Assembly (NCBI GenBank): GCA_963691705.1
Contig: OY829537.1
Coordinates: 40,055,514 to 40,119,513, forward strand
Direction of reading: 5' to 3'
Origin: Viola odorata
Lineage: Eukaryota; Streptophyta; Magnoliopsida; Malpighiales; Violaceae
DNA length: 64,000 nucleotides
Below, one piece after another: positions 9,788 through 24,257 of the stretch. How positions within the stretch are numbered: the stretch's first letter is position 1; each line of letters starts with the position of its first letter. Both the position numbers and the translations under genes were made by a program. Under the pieces are notes generated by a model. That model ran no database searches. It worked only from the letters and a program-made list of their open reading frames with translations, and was not told the DNA's origin.

Positions 9788-12700
9788 AGAAACGTAAAGG
9801 TATCCGGGCGAGGCTGTCGCAGTCACTGATACTGATACAGAAAAGTAAAGGAATCCGGGTGAGGCTATCGCCGTCACGGACGCTGATGCAGAAATGTAAA
9901 GGTACTCAGGCGCGGCTATCGCAGTCACGGACGCTGATGCAGAAATGTAAAGGTACTCAGGCGCGGCTATCGCAGTCACGGACGCTGATGCAGAAATGTA
10001 AAGGTATCCGGGCGAGGCAAGCGCAATCACGGATCCTGATGAAGAAAATAAAGGTATTCGGGCGAGGCTATCGCAGTCACGTACGCTGATGCAGAAATGT
10101 AAAGGTATCTGGGCGAGGCTGTCGCAGTCACGGATACTGATACAGAAATGTAAAGGTATCCGGGCGAGGCTTTCGCAGTCACGGACGCTGATGCAGAAAT
10201 GTAAAGGTATCCGAGCGAGGCTAGCGCAATCATGGATCTTGATGAAGAAAATAAAGGTATCCGGGCGAGGCTATCGCCGTCACGGACGCTGATGCAGAAA
10301 TGTAAAGGTACTCAGGCGCGGCTATCGCAGTCACGTACGCTGATGCAGAAATGTAAAGGTATCTGGACGAGGCTGTCGCAGTCACGGATACTGATACAGA
10401 AATGTAAAGGTATCCGGGCGAGGCTTTCGCAGTCACGGACAATGATGCAGAAATGTAAAGATATCCGGGCGAGGCTATCGTAGTCACGGATGCTGATGTA
10501 GAAATGTAAAGGTATCCGGGCAAGACTTTCGCAGTCACGGACGCTGATGCAGAAATGTAAAAGTATCCGGGCGAGGCTGTCGCAGTCACTGATACTGATA
10601 CAGAAAGGTAAAGGAATCCGGGTGAGGCTATCGCCGTCACGGACGCTGATGCAGAAATGTAAAGGTACTCAGGCGCGGCTATCGCAGTCACGGACGCTGA
10701 TGCAGAAATGTAAAGGTATCCGGGCGAGGCTGTCGCAGTCACGGATACTGATACACAAATGTAAAGGTATCCGGGCAAGACTTTCGCAGTCACGGACGCT
10801 GATGCAGAAATGTAAAAGTATCCGGGCGAGGCTGTCGCAGTCACTGATACTGATACAGAAAGGTAAAGGAATCCGGGTGAGGCTATCGCCGTCACGGACG
10901 CTGATGCAGAAATGTAAAGGTACTCAGGCGCGGCTATCGCAGTCACGGACGCTGATGCAGAAATGTAAAGGTATCCGGGCGAGGCTAGCGCAATCACGGA
11001 TCCTGATGAAGAAAATAAAGGTATTCGGGCGAGGCTATCGCAGTCACGGACGCTGATGCAGAAATGTAAAGGTATCCGGGCGAGGCTATCGTAGTCACGG
11101 ATGCTGATGTAGAAATGTAAAGGTATTCAGGCGAGGCTATCGCAGTCACGTACGCTGATGCAGAAATGTAAAGGAATCCGGGCGAGGCTATCGTAGTCAC
11201 GGATACTGATACAGAAAAGTAAAGAAATCCGGGCGAGGCTATCGTAGGCACGGATGCTGATGTAGAAATGTAAAGGTATTCAGGCGAGGCTATCGCAGTC
11301 ATGGACACTGATGCAGAAATGTAAAGGTATCCGGGCGAGGTTGTCGGAGTCACGGATACTGATACAGAAAAGTAAAGGAATCCGGGCGAGGCTATCGCAG
11401 TCACGGACGCTGATGCAGAAATGTAAAGGAATCCGAGCGAGGCTATCGTAGTCACGGATACTGATACAGAAAAGTAAAGGAATCCGGGCGAGGCTATCGT
11501 AGGCACGGATGCTGATGTAGAAATGTAAAGGTATTCATGGCGAGGCTGTCGCAGTCACTGATAGTGATACAGAAAAGTAAAGGAACCCGGGTGAGGCTAT
11601 CGCCGTCACGGACGCTGATGCAGAAATGTAAAGGTACTCAGGCGCGGCTATCGCAGTCACGGACGCTGATGCAGAAATGTAAAGGTATCCGGGCGAGGCT
11701 AGCGCAATCACGGATCCTGAGGAAGAAAATAAAGGTATTCGGGCGAGGCTATCGCAGTCACGGACGCTGATGCAGAAATGTAAAGGTATCCGGGCGAGGC
11801 TATCGTAGTCACGGATGCTGATGTAGAAATGTAAAGGTATTCAGGACAAGCTATCGCAGTCACGTACGCTGATGCAGAAATGTAAAGGTATCTGGGCGAG
11901 GCTGTCGCAGTCACGGATACTGATACAGAAATGTAAAGGTATCCGGGCGAGGCTTTGGCAGTCACGGACGCTGATGCAGAAATGTAAAGGTATCCGGGCG
12001 AGGCTAGCGCAATCATGGATCTTGATGAAGAAAATAAATGTATCCGGGCGAGGCTATCGCAGTCACGGACAATGATGCAGAAATGTAAAGATATCCGGGC
12101 GAGGCTATCGTAGTCACGGATGCTGATGTAGAAATGTAAAGGTATTCAGGCGAGGCTATCGCAGTCACGGACGCTGATGCAGAAATGTAAAGGTATCCGG
12201 GCGAGGCTGTCGCAGTCACGGATACTGATACAGAAATGTAAAGGTATCCGGGCGAGGCTATCGTAGTCACGGATACTGATACAGAAAAGTAAAGGAATCC
12301 GGGCGAGGCTATCGTAGGCACGGATGCTGATGTAGAAATGTAAAGGTATTCAGGCGAGGCTATCGCAGTCACGGACGCTGATGCAGAAATGTAAAGGTAT
12401 TCAGGCGAGGCTATCGCAGTCACGGACGCTGATGCAGAAAAGTAAAGGAATCCGGGAGAGGCTATCGCAGTCACGGACGCTGATGCAGAAATGTAAAGGA
12501 ATCCGAGCGAGGCTATCGCAGTCACGGATACTGATACAGAAAAGTAAAGGAATCCGGGCGAGGCTATCTTAGTCACGGATACTGATACACAAAAGTAAAG
12601 GAATCCGGGCGAGGCTATCGTAGTCACGGATGCTGATGTTGAAATGTAAAGGTATTCAGTCGAGGCTATCGCAGTCACGGACGCTGATGCAGAAATGTAA

Positions 12701-13045
12701 AGGTATCCGGGCGAGGCTACCGCAATCACGGATCCTGATGAAGAAAATAAAGGTATTCGGGCGAGGCTATCGCAGTCACGTACGCTGATGCAGAAATGTA
12801 AAGGTATCTGGGCGAGGCTGTCGCAGTCACGGATACTGATACAGAAATGTAAAGGTATCCAGGCGAGGCTTTCGCAGTCATGGACGCTGATGCAGAAATG
12901 TAAAGGTATCCGGGCGAGGCTAGCGCAATCATGGATCTTGATGAAGAAAATAAAGGTATCCGGGCGAGGCTATCGCAGTCACGGACAATGATGCAGAAAT
13001 GTAAAGATATCCGGGCGAGGCTATCGTAGTCACGGATGCTGATGT
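9788..13045 (+). repeat. 64-monomer HOR, 3,258 bp, copy 1 of 2
   Basis: Short monomers start at 10003, 10206, 10970, 11684, 11989, 12702 and 12905, with a J monomer (attcatggcg form) at 11530. The period to the next copy is 3,258 bp. The left edge is at 9787/13045 (C against T), and the copy ends in a hybrid monomer at 13006-13056. The 10206-10970 segment (764 bp) itself contains a repeated G-H-A-C-L series. Confidence 0.9.
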
Positions 13046-16000
13046 AGAAACGTAAAGGTATCCGGGCGAGGCTGTCGCAGTCACTGATACTGATACAGAA
13101 AAGTAAAGGAATCCGGGTGAGGCTATCGCCGTCACGGACGCTGATGCAGAAATGTAAAGGTACTCAGGCGCGGCTATCGCAGTCACGGACGCTGATGCAG
13201 AAATGTAAAGGTACTCAGGCGCGGCTATCGCAGTCACGGACGCTGATGCAGAAATGTAAAGGTATCCGGGCGAGGCAAGCGCAATCACGGATCCTGATGA
13301 AGAAAATAAAGGTATTCGGGCGAGGCTATCGCAGTCACGTACGCTGATGCAGAAATGTAAAGGTATCTGGGCGAGGCTGTCGCAGTCACGGATACTGATA
13401 CAGAAATGTAAAGGTATCCGGGCGAGGCTTTCGCAGTCACGGACGCTGATGCAGAAATGTAAAGGTATCCGAGCGAGGCTAGCGCAATCATGGATCTTGA
13501 TGAAGAAAATAAAGGTATCCGGGCGAGGCTATCGCCGTCACGGACGCTGATGCAGAAATGTAAAGGTACTCAGGCGCGGCTATCGCAGTCACGTACGCTG
13601 ATGCAGAAATGTAAAGGTATCTGGACGAGGCTGTCGCAGTCACGGATACTGATACAGAAATGTAAAGGTATCCGGGCGAGGCTTTCGCAGTCACGGACAA
13701 TGATGCAGAAATGTAAAGATATCCGGGCGAGGCTATCGTAGTCACGGATGCTGATGTAGAAATGTAAAGGTATCCGGGCAAGACTTTCGCAGTCACGGAC
13801 GCTGATGCAGAAATGTAAAAGTATCCGGGCGAGGCTGTCGCAGTCACTGATACTGATACAGAAAGGTAAAGGAATCCGGGTGAGGCTATCGCCGTCACGG
13901 ACGCTGATGCAGAAATGTAAAGGTACTCAGGCGCGGCTATCGCAGTCACGGACGCTGATGCAGAAATGTAAAGGTATCCGGGCGAGGCTGTCGCAGTCAC
14001 GGATACTGATACACAAATGTAAAGGTATCCGGGCAAGACTTTCGCAGTCACGGACGCTGATGCAGAAATGTAAAAGTATCCGGGCGAGGCTGTCGCAGTC
14101 ACTGATACTGATACAGAAAGGTAAAGGAATCCGGGTGAGGCTATCGCCGTCACGGACGCTGATGCAGAAATGTAAAGGTACTCAGGCGCGGCTATCGCAG
14201 TCACGGACGCTGATGCAGAAATGTAAAGGGATCCGGGCGAGGCTAGCGCAATCACGGATCTTGATGAAGAAAATAAAGGTATTCGGGCGAGGCTATCGCA
14301 GTCACGGACGCTGATGCAGAAATGTAAAGGTATCCGGGCGAGGCTATCGTAGTCACGGATGCTGATGTAGAAATGTAAAGGTATTCAGGCGAGGCTATCG
14401 CAGTCACGTACGCTGATGCAGAAATGTAAAGGAATCCGGGCGAGGCTATCGTAGTCACGGATACTGATACAGAAAAGTAAAGAAATCCGGGCGAGGCTAT
14501 CGTAGGCACGGATGCTGATGTAGAAATGTAAAGGTATTCAGGCGAGGCTATCGCAGTCATGGACACTGATGCAGAAATGTAAAGGTATCCGGGCGAGGTT
14601 GTCGGAGTCACGGATACTGATACAGAAAAGTAAAGGAATCCGGGCGAGGCTATCGCAGTCACGGACGCTGATGCAGAAATGTAAAGGAATCCGAGCGAGG
14701 CTATCGTAGTCACGGATACTGATACAGAAAAGTAAAGGAATCCGGGCGAGGCTATCGTAGGCACGGATGCTGATGTAGAAATGTAAAGGTATTCATGGCG
14801 AGGCTGTCGCAGTCACTGATAGTGATACAGAAAAGTAAAGGAACCCGGGTGAGGCTATCGCCGTCACGGACGCTGATGCAGAAATGTAAAGGTACTCAGG
14901 CGCGGCTATCGCAGTCACGGACGCTGATGCAGAAATGTAAAGGTATCCGGGCGAGGCTAGCGCAATCACGGATCCTGAGGAAGAAAATAAAGGTATTCGG
15001 GCGAGGCTATCGCAGTCACGGACGCTGATGCAGAAATGTAAAGGTATCCGGGCGAGGCTATCGTAGTCACGGATGCTGATGTAGAAATGTAAAGGTATTC
15101 AGGACAAGCTATCGCAGTCACGTACGCTGATGCAGAAATGTAAAGGTATCTGGGCGAGGCTGTCGCAGTCACGGATACTGATACAGAAATGTAAAGGTAT
15201 CCGGGCGAGGCTTTGGCAGTCACGGACGCTGATGCAGAAATGTAAAGGTATCCGGGCGAGGCTAGCGCAATCATGGATCTTGATGAAGAAAATAAATGTA
15301 TCCGGGCGAGGCTATCGCAGTCACGGACAATGATGCAGAAATGTAAAGATATCCGGGCGAGGCTATCGTAGTCACGGATGCTGATGTAGAAATGTAAAGG
15401 TATTCAGGCGAGGCTATCGCAGTCACGGACGCTGATGCAGAAATGTAAAGGTATCCGGGCGAGGCTGTCGCAGTCACGGATACTGATACAGAAATGTAAA
15501 GGTATCCGGGCGAGGCTATCGTAGTCACGGATACTGATACAGAAAAGTAAAGGAATCCGGGCGAGGCTATCGTAGGCACGGATGCTGATGTAGAAATGTA
15601 AAGGTATTCAGGCGAGGCTATCGCAGTCACGGACGCTGATGCAGAAATGTAAAGGTATTCAGGCGAGGCTATCGCAGTCACGGACGCTGATGCAGAAAAG
15701 TAAAGGAATCCGGGAGAGGCTATCGCAGTCACGGACGCTGATGCAGAAATGTAAAGGAATCCGAGCGAGGCTATCGCAGTCACGGATACTGATACAGAAA
15801 AGTAAAGGAATCCGGGCGAGGCTATCTTAGTCACGGATACTGATACACAAAAGTAAAGGAATCCGGGCGAGGCTATCGTAGTCACGGATGCTGATGTTGA
15901 AATGTAAAGGTATTCAGTCGAGGCTATCGCAGTCACGGACGCTGATGCAGAAATGTAAAGGTATCCGGGCGAGGCTACCGCAATCACGGATCCTGATGAA

Positions 16001-16303
16001 GAAAATAAAGGTATTCGGGCGAGGCTATCGCAGTCACGTACGCTGATGCAGAAATGTAAAGGTATCTGGGCGAGGCTGTCGCAGTCACGGATACTGATAC
16101 AGAAATGTAAAGGTATCCAGGCGAGGCTTTCGCAGTCACGGACGCTGATGCAGAAATGTAAAGGTATCCGGGCGAGGCTAGCGCAATCATGGATCTTGAT
16201 GAAGAAAATAAAGGTATCCGGGCGAGGCTATCGCAGTCACGGACAATGATGCAGAAATGTAAAGATATCCGGGCGAGGCTATCGTAGTCACGGATGCTGA
16301 TGT
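13046..16303 (+). repeat. 64-monomer HOR, 3,258 bp, copy 2 of 2
   Basis: Short monomers start at 13261, 13464, 14228, 14942, 15247, 15960 and 16163. It is nearly identical to 9788-13045. Differences I saw include aaagggatccggg near 14229 (copy 1 has aaaggtatcc), cacggatcttg near 14271 (copy 1 has ggatcc), and cagtcacgg near 16135 where copy 1 has cagtcatgg. Homology ends at 16308, where aaatataaa replaces aaacgtaaa. Confidence 0.9.
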
Positions 16304-19300
16304 AGAAATATAAAGGTATTCAGGCGAGGCTATCGCAGTCACGGACGCTGATGCAGAAATGTAAAGGTATCCGGGCGAGGCTGTCGCAGTCACGGATACT
16401 GATACAGAAATGTAAAGGTATCCGGGCAAGACTTTCGCAGTCACGGACGCTGATGCAGAAATGTAAAAGTATCCGGGCGAGGCTGTCGCAGTCACTGATA
16501 CTGATACAGAAAAGTAAAGGAATCCGGGTGAGGCTATCGCCGTCACGGACGCTGATGCAGAAATGTAAAGGTACTCAGGCGCGGCTATCGCAGTCACGGA
16601 CGCTGATGCAGAAATGTAAAGGTATCCGGGCGAGGCTAGCGCAATCACGGATCCTGATGAAGAAAATAAAGGTATTCGGGCGAGGCTATCGCAGTCACGG
16701 ACGCTGATGCAGAAATGTAAATGTATCCGGGCGAGGCTATCGTAGTCACGGATGCTGATGTAGAAATGTAAAGGTATTCAGGCGAGGCTATCGCAGTCAC
16801 GTACGCTGATGCAGAAATGTCAAGGAATCCGGGCGAGGCTATCGTAGTCACGGATACTGATACAGAAAAGTAAAGGAATCCGGGCGAGGCTATCGTAGGC
16901 ACGGATGCTGATGTAGAAATGTAAAGGTATTCAGGCGAGGCTATCGCAGTCACGGACGCTGATGCAGAAATGTAAAGGTATCCGGGCGAGGTTGTCGCAG
17001 TCACGGATACTGATACAGAAAAGTAAAGGAATCCGGGCGAGGCTATCGCAGTCACGGACGCTGATGCAGAAATGTAAAGGAATCCGAGCGAGGCTATCGT
17101 AGTCACGGATACTGATACAGAAAAGTAAAGGAATCCGGGCGAGGCTATCGTAGGCACGGATGCTGATGTAGAAATGTAAAGGTATTCAGGCGAGGCTATC
17201 GCAGTCACGGACGCTGATGCAGAAATGTAAAGATATCCGGGCGAGGCTGTCGCAGTCACTGATAGTGATACAGAAAAGTAAAGGAACCCGGGTGAGGCTA
17301 TCGCCGTCACGGACGCTGATGTAGAAATGTAAAGGTACTCAGGCGCGGCTATCGCAGTCACGGACGCTGATGCAGAAATGTAAAGGTATCCGGGCGAGGC
17401 TAGCGCAATCACGGATCCTGATGAAGAAAATAAAGGTATTCGGGCGAGGCTATCGCAGTCACGGACGCTGATGCAGAAATGAAAAGGTATCCGGGCGAGG
17501 CTATCGTAGTCACGGATGCTGATGTAGAAATGTAAAGGTATTCAGGACAGGCTATCGCAGTCACGTACGCTGATGCAGAAATGTAAAGGTATCTGGGCGA
17601 GGCTGTCGCAGTCACGGATACTGATACAGAAATGTAAAGGTGTCCGGGCGAGGCTTTCGCAGTCACGGACGCTGATGCAGAAATGTAAAGGTATCCGGGC
17701 GAGGCTAGCGCAATCATGGATCTTGATGAAGAAAATAAAGGTATCCGGGCGAGGCTATCGCAGTCACGGACAATGATGCAGAAATGTAAAGATATCCGGG
17801 CGAGGCTATCGTAGTCACGGATGCTGATGTAGAAATGTAAAGGTATTCAGGCGAGGCTATCGCAGTCACGGACGCTGATGCAGAAATGTAAAGGTATCCG
17901 GGCGAGGCTGTCGCAGTCACGGATACTGATACAGAAATGTAAAGGTATCCGGGCAAGACTTTCGCAGTCACGGACGCTGATGCAGAAATGTAAAAGTATC
18001 CGGGCGAGGCTGTCGCAGTCACTGATACTGATACAGAAAAGTAAAGGAATCCGGGTGAGGCTATCGCCGTCACGGACGCTGATGCAGAAATGTAAAGGTA
18101 CTCAGGCGCGGCTATCGCAGTCACGGACGCTGATGCAGAAATGTAAAGGTATCCGGGCGAGGCTAGCGCAATCACGGATCCTGATGAAGAAAATAAAGGT
18201 ATTCGGGCGAGGCTATCGCAGTCACGGACGCTGATGCAGAAATGTAAAGGTATCCGGGCGAGGCTATCGTAGTCACGGATGCTGATGTAGAAATGTAAAG
18301 GTATTCAGGCGAGGCTATCGCAGTCACGTACGCTGATGCAGAAATGTAAAGGAATCCTGGCGAGGCTATCGTAGTCACGGATACTGATACAGAAAAGTAA
18401 AGGAATCCGGGTGAGGCTATCGTAGGCACGGATGCTAATGTAGAAATGTAAAGGTATTCAGGCGAGGCTATCGCAGTCACGGACGCTGATGCAGAAATGT
18501 AAAGGTATCCGGGCGAGGTTGTCGCAGTCACGGATACTGATACAGAAAAGTCAAGGAATCCGGGCGAGGCTATCGCAGTCACGGACGCTGATGCAGAAAT
18601 GTAAAGGAATCCGAGCGAGGCTATCGTAGTCACGGATACTGATACAGAAAAGTAAAGGAATCCGGGCGAGGCTATCGTAGTCACGGATGCTGATGCAGAA
18701 AAGTAAAGGAATCCGGGCGAGGCTATCGTAGTCACGGATGCTGATGTAGAAATGTAAAGGTATTCAGTCGAGGCTATCGCAGTCACGGACGCTGATGCAG
18801 AAATGTAAAGGTATCCGGGCGAGGCTGTTGCAGTCACGGATACTGATACAGAAAAGTAAAGGAATCCGGGCGAGGCTATCGCAGTCACGGACGCTGATGC
18901 AGAAATGTAAAGGTATCCGGGCGAGGCTGTCGTAGTCACGGATACTGATACAGAAAAGTAAAGGTATCCAGGCGAGGCTGTCTCAGTCACGGATACTGAT
19001 ACAGAAAAGTAAAGGAATCCGGGCGAGGCTATCGCAGTCACGGATGCTGATGCAGAAAAGTAAAGGTATCCGGGCGAGCCTATCGCAGTCATGGACTCTG
19101 ATGCAGAAATGTAAAGGAATCCGAGCGAGGCTATCGTAGTCACGGATACTGATACAGAAAAGTTAAGGAATCCGGGCGAGGCTATCGTAGTCACGGATGC
19201 TGATGTAGAAATGTAAAGGTATTCAGGCGAGGCTATCGCAGTCACGGACGCTGATGCAGAAACGTAAAGGTATCCGGGCGAGGCTGTCGCAGTCACTGAT

Positions 19301-20491
19301 ACTGATACAGAAAAGTAAAGGAATCCAGGTGAGGCTATCGCCGTCACGGACGCTGATGCAGAAATGTAAAGGTACTCAGGCGCGGCTATCGCAGTCACGG
19401 ACGCTGATGCAGAAATGTAAAGGTATCCGGGCGAGGCTAGCGCAATCACGGATCCTGATGAAGAAATTAAAGGTATGCGGGCGAGGCTATCGCAGTCACG
19501 TACGCTGATGCAGAAATGTAAAGGTATCTGGGCGAGGCTGTCGCAGTCACGGATACTGATACAGAAATGTAAAGGTATCCGGGCAAGACTTTCGCAGTCA
19601 CGGACGCTGATGCAGAAATATAAAAGTATCCGGGCGAGGCTGTCGCAGTCACTGATACTGATACAGAAAGGTAAAGGAATCCGGGTGAGGCTATCACCGT
19701 CACGGACGCTGATGCAGAAATGTAAAGGTACTCAGGCGCGGCAATCGCAGTCATGGACGCTGATGCAGAAATGTAAAGGTATCCGGGCGAGGCTAGCGCA
19801 ATCACGGATCCTGATGAAGAAAATAAAGGTATTCGGGCGAGGCTATCGCAGTCACGGACGCTGATGCAGAAATGTAAAGGTATCCGGGCGAGGCTATCGT
19901 AGTCACGGATGCTGATGTAGAAATGTAAAGGTATTCAGGCGAGGCTATCGCAGTCACGTACGCTGATGCAGAAATGTAAAGGAATCCGGGCGAGGCTATC
20001 GTAGTCACGGATACTGATACAGAAAAGTAAAGGAATCCGGGCGAGGCTATCGTAGGCACGGATGCTGATGTAGAAATGTAAAGGTATTCAGGCGAGGCTA
20101 TCGCAGTCATGGACACTGATGCAGAAATGTAAAGGTATCCGGGCGAGGTTGTCGCAGTCACGGATACTGATACAGAAAAGTAAAGGAATCCGGGCGAGGC
20201 TATCGCAGTCACGGACGCTGATGCAGAAATGTAAAGGAATCCGAGCGAGGCTATCGTAGTCACGGATACTGATACAGAAAAGTAAAGGAATCCGGGCGAG
20301 GCTATCGTAGGCACGGATGCTGATGTAGAAATGTAAAGGTATTCAGGGCGAGGCTGTCGCAGTCACTGATAGTGATACAGAAAAGTAAAGGAACCCGGGT
20401 GAGGCTATCGCCGTCACGGACGCTGATGCAGAAATGTAAAGGTACTCAGGCGCGGCTATCGCAGTCACGGACGCTGATGCAGAAATGTAAA
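16304..20491 (+). repeat. Mixed HOR segments
   Basis: Short monomers start at 16621, 17385, 17690, 18148, 19422 and 19778, giving segments of 764, 305, 458, 1,274, 356 and 714 bp. The E monomer at 19422 has aaattaaa in place of aaataaa, followed by ggtatgcggg. The 1,274-bp E-free segment (18198-19421) corresponds to those at 52.3-53.5, 56.6-58.3 and 62.5-63.8 kb. The J monomer is at 20338. The block is collinear with 50.9-54.6 kb. Confidence 0.87.
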
Positions 20492-23045
20492 GGTATCCGG
20501 GCGAGGCTAGCGCAATCACGGATCCTGATGAAGAAAATAAAGGTATTCGGGCGAGGCTATCGCAGTCACGGACGCTGATGCAGAAATGTAAAGGTATCCG
20601 GGCGAGGCTATCGTAGTCACGGATGCTGATGTAGAAATGTAAAGGTATTCAGGACAGGCTATCGCAGTCACGTACGCTGATGCAGAAATGTAAAGGTATC
20701 TGGGCGAGGCTGTCGCAGTCACGGATACTGATACAGAAATGTAAAGGTATCCGGGCGAGGCTTTGGCAGTCACGGACGCTGATGCAGAAATGTAAAGGTA
20801 TCCGGGCGAGGCTAGCGCAATCATGGATCTTGATGAAGAAAATAAAGGTATCCGGGCGAGGCTATCGCAGTCACGGACAATGATGCAGAAATGTAAAGAT
20901 ATCCGGGCGAGGCTATCGTAGTCACGGATGCTGATGTAGAAATGTAAAGGTATTCAGGCGAGGCTATCGCAGTCACGGACGCTGATGCAGAAATGTAAAG
21001 GTATCCGGGCGAGGCTGTCGCAGTCACGGATACTGATACAGAAATGTAAAGGTATCCGGGCAAGACTTTCGCAGTCACGGACGCTGATGCAGAAATGTAA
21101 AAGTATCCGGGCGAGGCTGTCGCAGTCACTGATACTGATACAGAAAAGTAAAGGAATCCGGGTGAGGCTATCGCCGTCACGGACGCTGATGTAAAAATGT
21201 AAAGGTATCCGGGCGAGGCTAGCGCAATCACGGATCCTGATGAAGAAAATAAAGGTATTCGGGCGAGGCTATCGCAGTCACGGACGCTGATGCAGAAATG
21301 TAAAGGTATCCGGGCGAGGCTATCGTAGTCACGGATGCTGATGTAGAATTGTAAAGGTATTCAGGCGAGGCTATCGCAGTCACGTACGCTGATGCAGAAA
21401 TGTAAAGGAATCCGGGCGAGGCTATCGTAGTCACGGATACTGATACAGAAAAGTAAAGGAATCCGGGCGAGGCTATCGTAGGCACGGATGCTGATGTAGA
21501 AATGTAAAGGTATTCAGGCGAGGCTATCGCAGTCACGGACGCTGATGCAGAAATGTAAAGGTATCCGGGCGAGGTTGTCGCAGTCACGGATACTGATACA
21601 GAAAAGTAAAGGAATCCGGGAGAGGCTATCGCAGTCACGGACGCTGATGCAGAAATGTAAAGGAATCCGAGCGAGGCTATCGTAGTCACGGATACTGATA
21701 CAGAAAAGTAAAGGAATCCGGGCGAGGCTATCGTAGTCACGGATACTGATACACAAAAGTAAAGGAATCCGGGCGAGGCTATCGTAGTCACGGATGCAGA
21801 TGTAGAAATGTAAAGGTATTCAGTCGAGGCTATCGCAGTCACGGACGCTGATGCAGAAATGTAAAGGTATCCGGGCGAGGCTACCGCAATCACGGATCCT
21901 GATGAAGAAAATAAAGGTATTCGGGCGAGGCTATCGCAGTCACGTACGCTGATGCAGAAATGTAAAGGTATCTGGGCGAGGCTGTCGCAGTCACGGATAC
22001 TGATACAGAAATGTAAAGGTATCCAGGCGAGGCTTTCGCAGTCACGGACGCTGATGCAGAAATGTAAAGGTATCCGGGCGAGGCTAGCGCAATCATGGAT
22101 CTTGATGAAGAAAATAAAGGTATCCGGGCGAGGCTATCGCAGTCACGGACAATGATGCAGAAATGTAAAGATATCCGGGCGAGGCTATCGTAGTCACGGA
22201 TGCTGATGTAGAAATGTAAAGGTATTCAGGCGAGGCTATCGCAGTCACGGACGCTGATGCAGAAATGTAAAGGTATCCGGGCGAGGCTGTCGCAGTCACG
22301 GATACTGATACAGAAATGTAAAGGTATCCGGGCAAGACTTTCGCAGTCACGGACGCTGATGCAGAAATGTAAAAGTATCCGGGCGAGGCTGTCGCAGTCA
22401 CTGATACTGATACAGAAAAGTAAAGGAATCCGGGTGAGGCTATCGCCGTCACGGACGCTGATGCAGAAATGTAAAGGTACTCAGGCGCGGCTATCGCAGT
22501 CACGGACGCTGATGCAGAAATGTAAAGGTATCCGGGCGAGGCTAGCGCAATCACGGATCCTGATGAAGAAAATAAAGGTATTCGGGCGAGGCTATCGCAG
22601 TCACGGACGCTGATGCAGAAATGTAAAGGTATCCGGGCGAGGCTATCGTAGTCACGGATGCTGTTGTAGAAATGTAAAGGTATTCAGGCGAGGCTATCGC
22701 AGTCACGTACGCTGATGCAGAAATGTAAAGGAATCCGGGCGAGGCTATCGTAGTCACGGATACTGATACAGAAAAGTAAAGGAATCCGGGCGAGGCTATC
22801 GTAGGCACGGATGCTGATGTAGAAATGTAAAGGTATTCAGGCGAGGCTATCGCAGTCACGGACTCTGATGCAGAAATGTAAAGGTATCCGGGCGAGGTTG
22901 TCGCAGTCACGGATACTGATACAGAAAAGTAAAGGAATCCGGGCGAGGCTATCGCAGTCACGGACGCTGATGCAGAAATGTAAAGGAATCCGAGCGAGGC
23001 TATCGTAGTCACGGATACTGATACAGAAAAGTAAAGGAATCCGGG
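20492..23045 (+). repeat. Mixed HOR segments (305-407-662-203-458)
   Basis: Short monomers start at 20492, 20797, 21204, 21866, 22069 and 22527. The 407-bp segment is one monomer shorter than the usual 458 and contains gatgtaaaaatg near 21190, apparently the join left by the missing unit. The second macro-copy shares this at 54859-55266, so the loss is older than the macro-duplication. Confidence 0.87.
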
Positions 23046-24040
23046 TGAGGCTATCGTAGGCACGGATGCTGATGTAGAAATGTAAAGGTATTCAGGCGAG
23101 GCTATCGCAGTCACGGACGCTGATGCAGAAATGTAAAGATATCCGGGCGAGGCTGTCGCAGTCACTGATAGTGATACAGAAAAGTAAAGGAACCCTGGTG
23201 AGGCTATCGCCGTCACGGACGCTGATGTAGAAATGTAAAGGTACTCAGGCGCGGTATCGCAGTCACGGACGCTGATGCAGAAATGTAAAGGTATCCGGGC
23301 GAGGTTGTCGCAGTCACGGATACTGATACAGAAAAGTCAAGGAATCCGGGCGAGGCTATCGCAGTCACGGACGCTGATGCAGAAATGTAAAGGAATCCGA
23401 GCGAGGCTATCGTAGTCACGGATACTGATACAGAAAAGTAAAGGAATCCTGGCGAGGCTATCGTAGTCACGGATGCTGATGCAGAAAAGTAAAGGAATCC
23501 GGGCGAGGCTATCGTAGTCACGGATGCTGATGTAGAAATGTAACGGTATTCAGTCGAGGCTATCGCAGTCACGGACGCTGATGCAGAAATGTAAAGGTAT
23601 CCGGGCGAGGCTGTTGCAGTCACGGATACTGATACAGAAAAGTAAAGGAATCCGGGCGAGGCTATCGCAGTCACGGACGCTGATGCAGAAATGTAAAGGT
23701 ATCCGGGCGAGGCTGTCGTAGTCACGGATACTGATACAGAAAAGTAAAGGAATCCAGGTGAGGCTATCGTAGGCACGGATGCTGATGTAGAAATGTAAAG
23801 GTATTCAGGCGAGGCTATCGCAGTCACGGACGCTGATGCAGAAATGTAAAGATATCCGGGCGAGGCTGTCGCAGTCACTGATAGTGATACAAAAAAGTAA
23901 AGGAACCCTGGTGAGGCTATCGCCGTCACGGACGCTGATGTAGAAATGTAAAGGTACTCAGGCGCGGTATCGCAGTCACGGACGCTGATGCAGAAATGTA
24001 AAGGTATCCGGGCGAGGTTGTCGCAGTCACGGACGCTGAT
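23046..24040 (+). repeat. 713-bp tandem duplication, about 1.4 copies
   Basis: The series from the D monomer through aaccctgg, gccgtcacgg and gcgcggtatcgc appears twice, 713 bp apart. Each copy carries a 50-bp H monomer (23240-23289 and 23953-24002) in which one C is missing (gcgcggtatcg for gcgcggctatcg). The partner region near 57.3 kb has the intact form, so the deletion came first and was then copied. The second copy breaks off near 24,024 into aaacgtaaagg. Confidence 0.86.
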
Positions 24041-24206
24041 GCAGAAACGTAAAGGTATCCGGGCGAGGCTGTCGCAGTCACTGATACTGATACAGAAAAG
24101 TAAAGGAATCCGGGTGAGGCTATCGCCGTCACGGACGCTGATGCAGAAATGTAAAGGTACTCAGGCGCGGCTATCGCAGTCACGGACGCTGATGCAGAAA
24201 TGTAAA

Positions 24207-24257
24207 GGTATCCGGGCGAGGCTAGCGCAATCACGGATCCTGATACAGAAAAGTAAA
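24207..24257 (+). repeat. Hybrid monomer: E front, C back
   Basis: The left part reads gctagcgcaatcacggatcc as in E, and the right part reads tgatacagaaaagtaaa as in C. The unit is 51 bp, so the E deletion is absent. The switch falls in the shared ctgat stretch. After it the array continues with a C-D series and not the series that normally follows E. This is a visible recombination joint. Confidence 0.88.
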
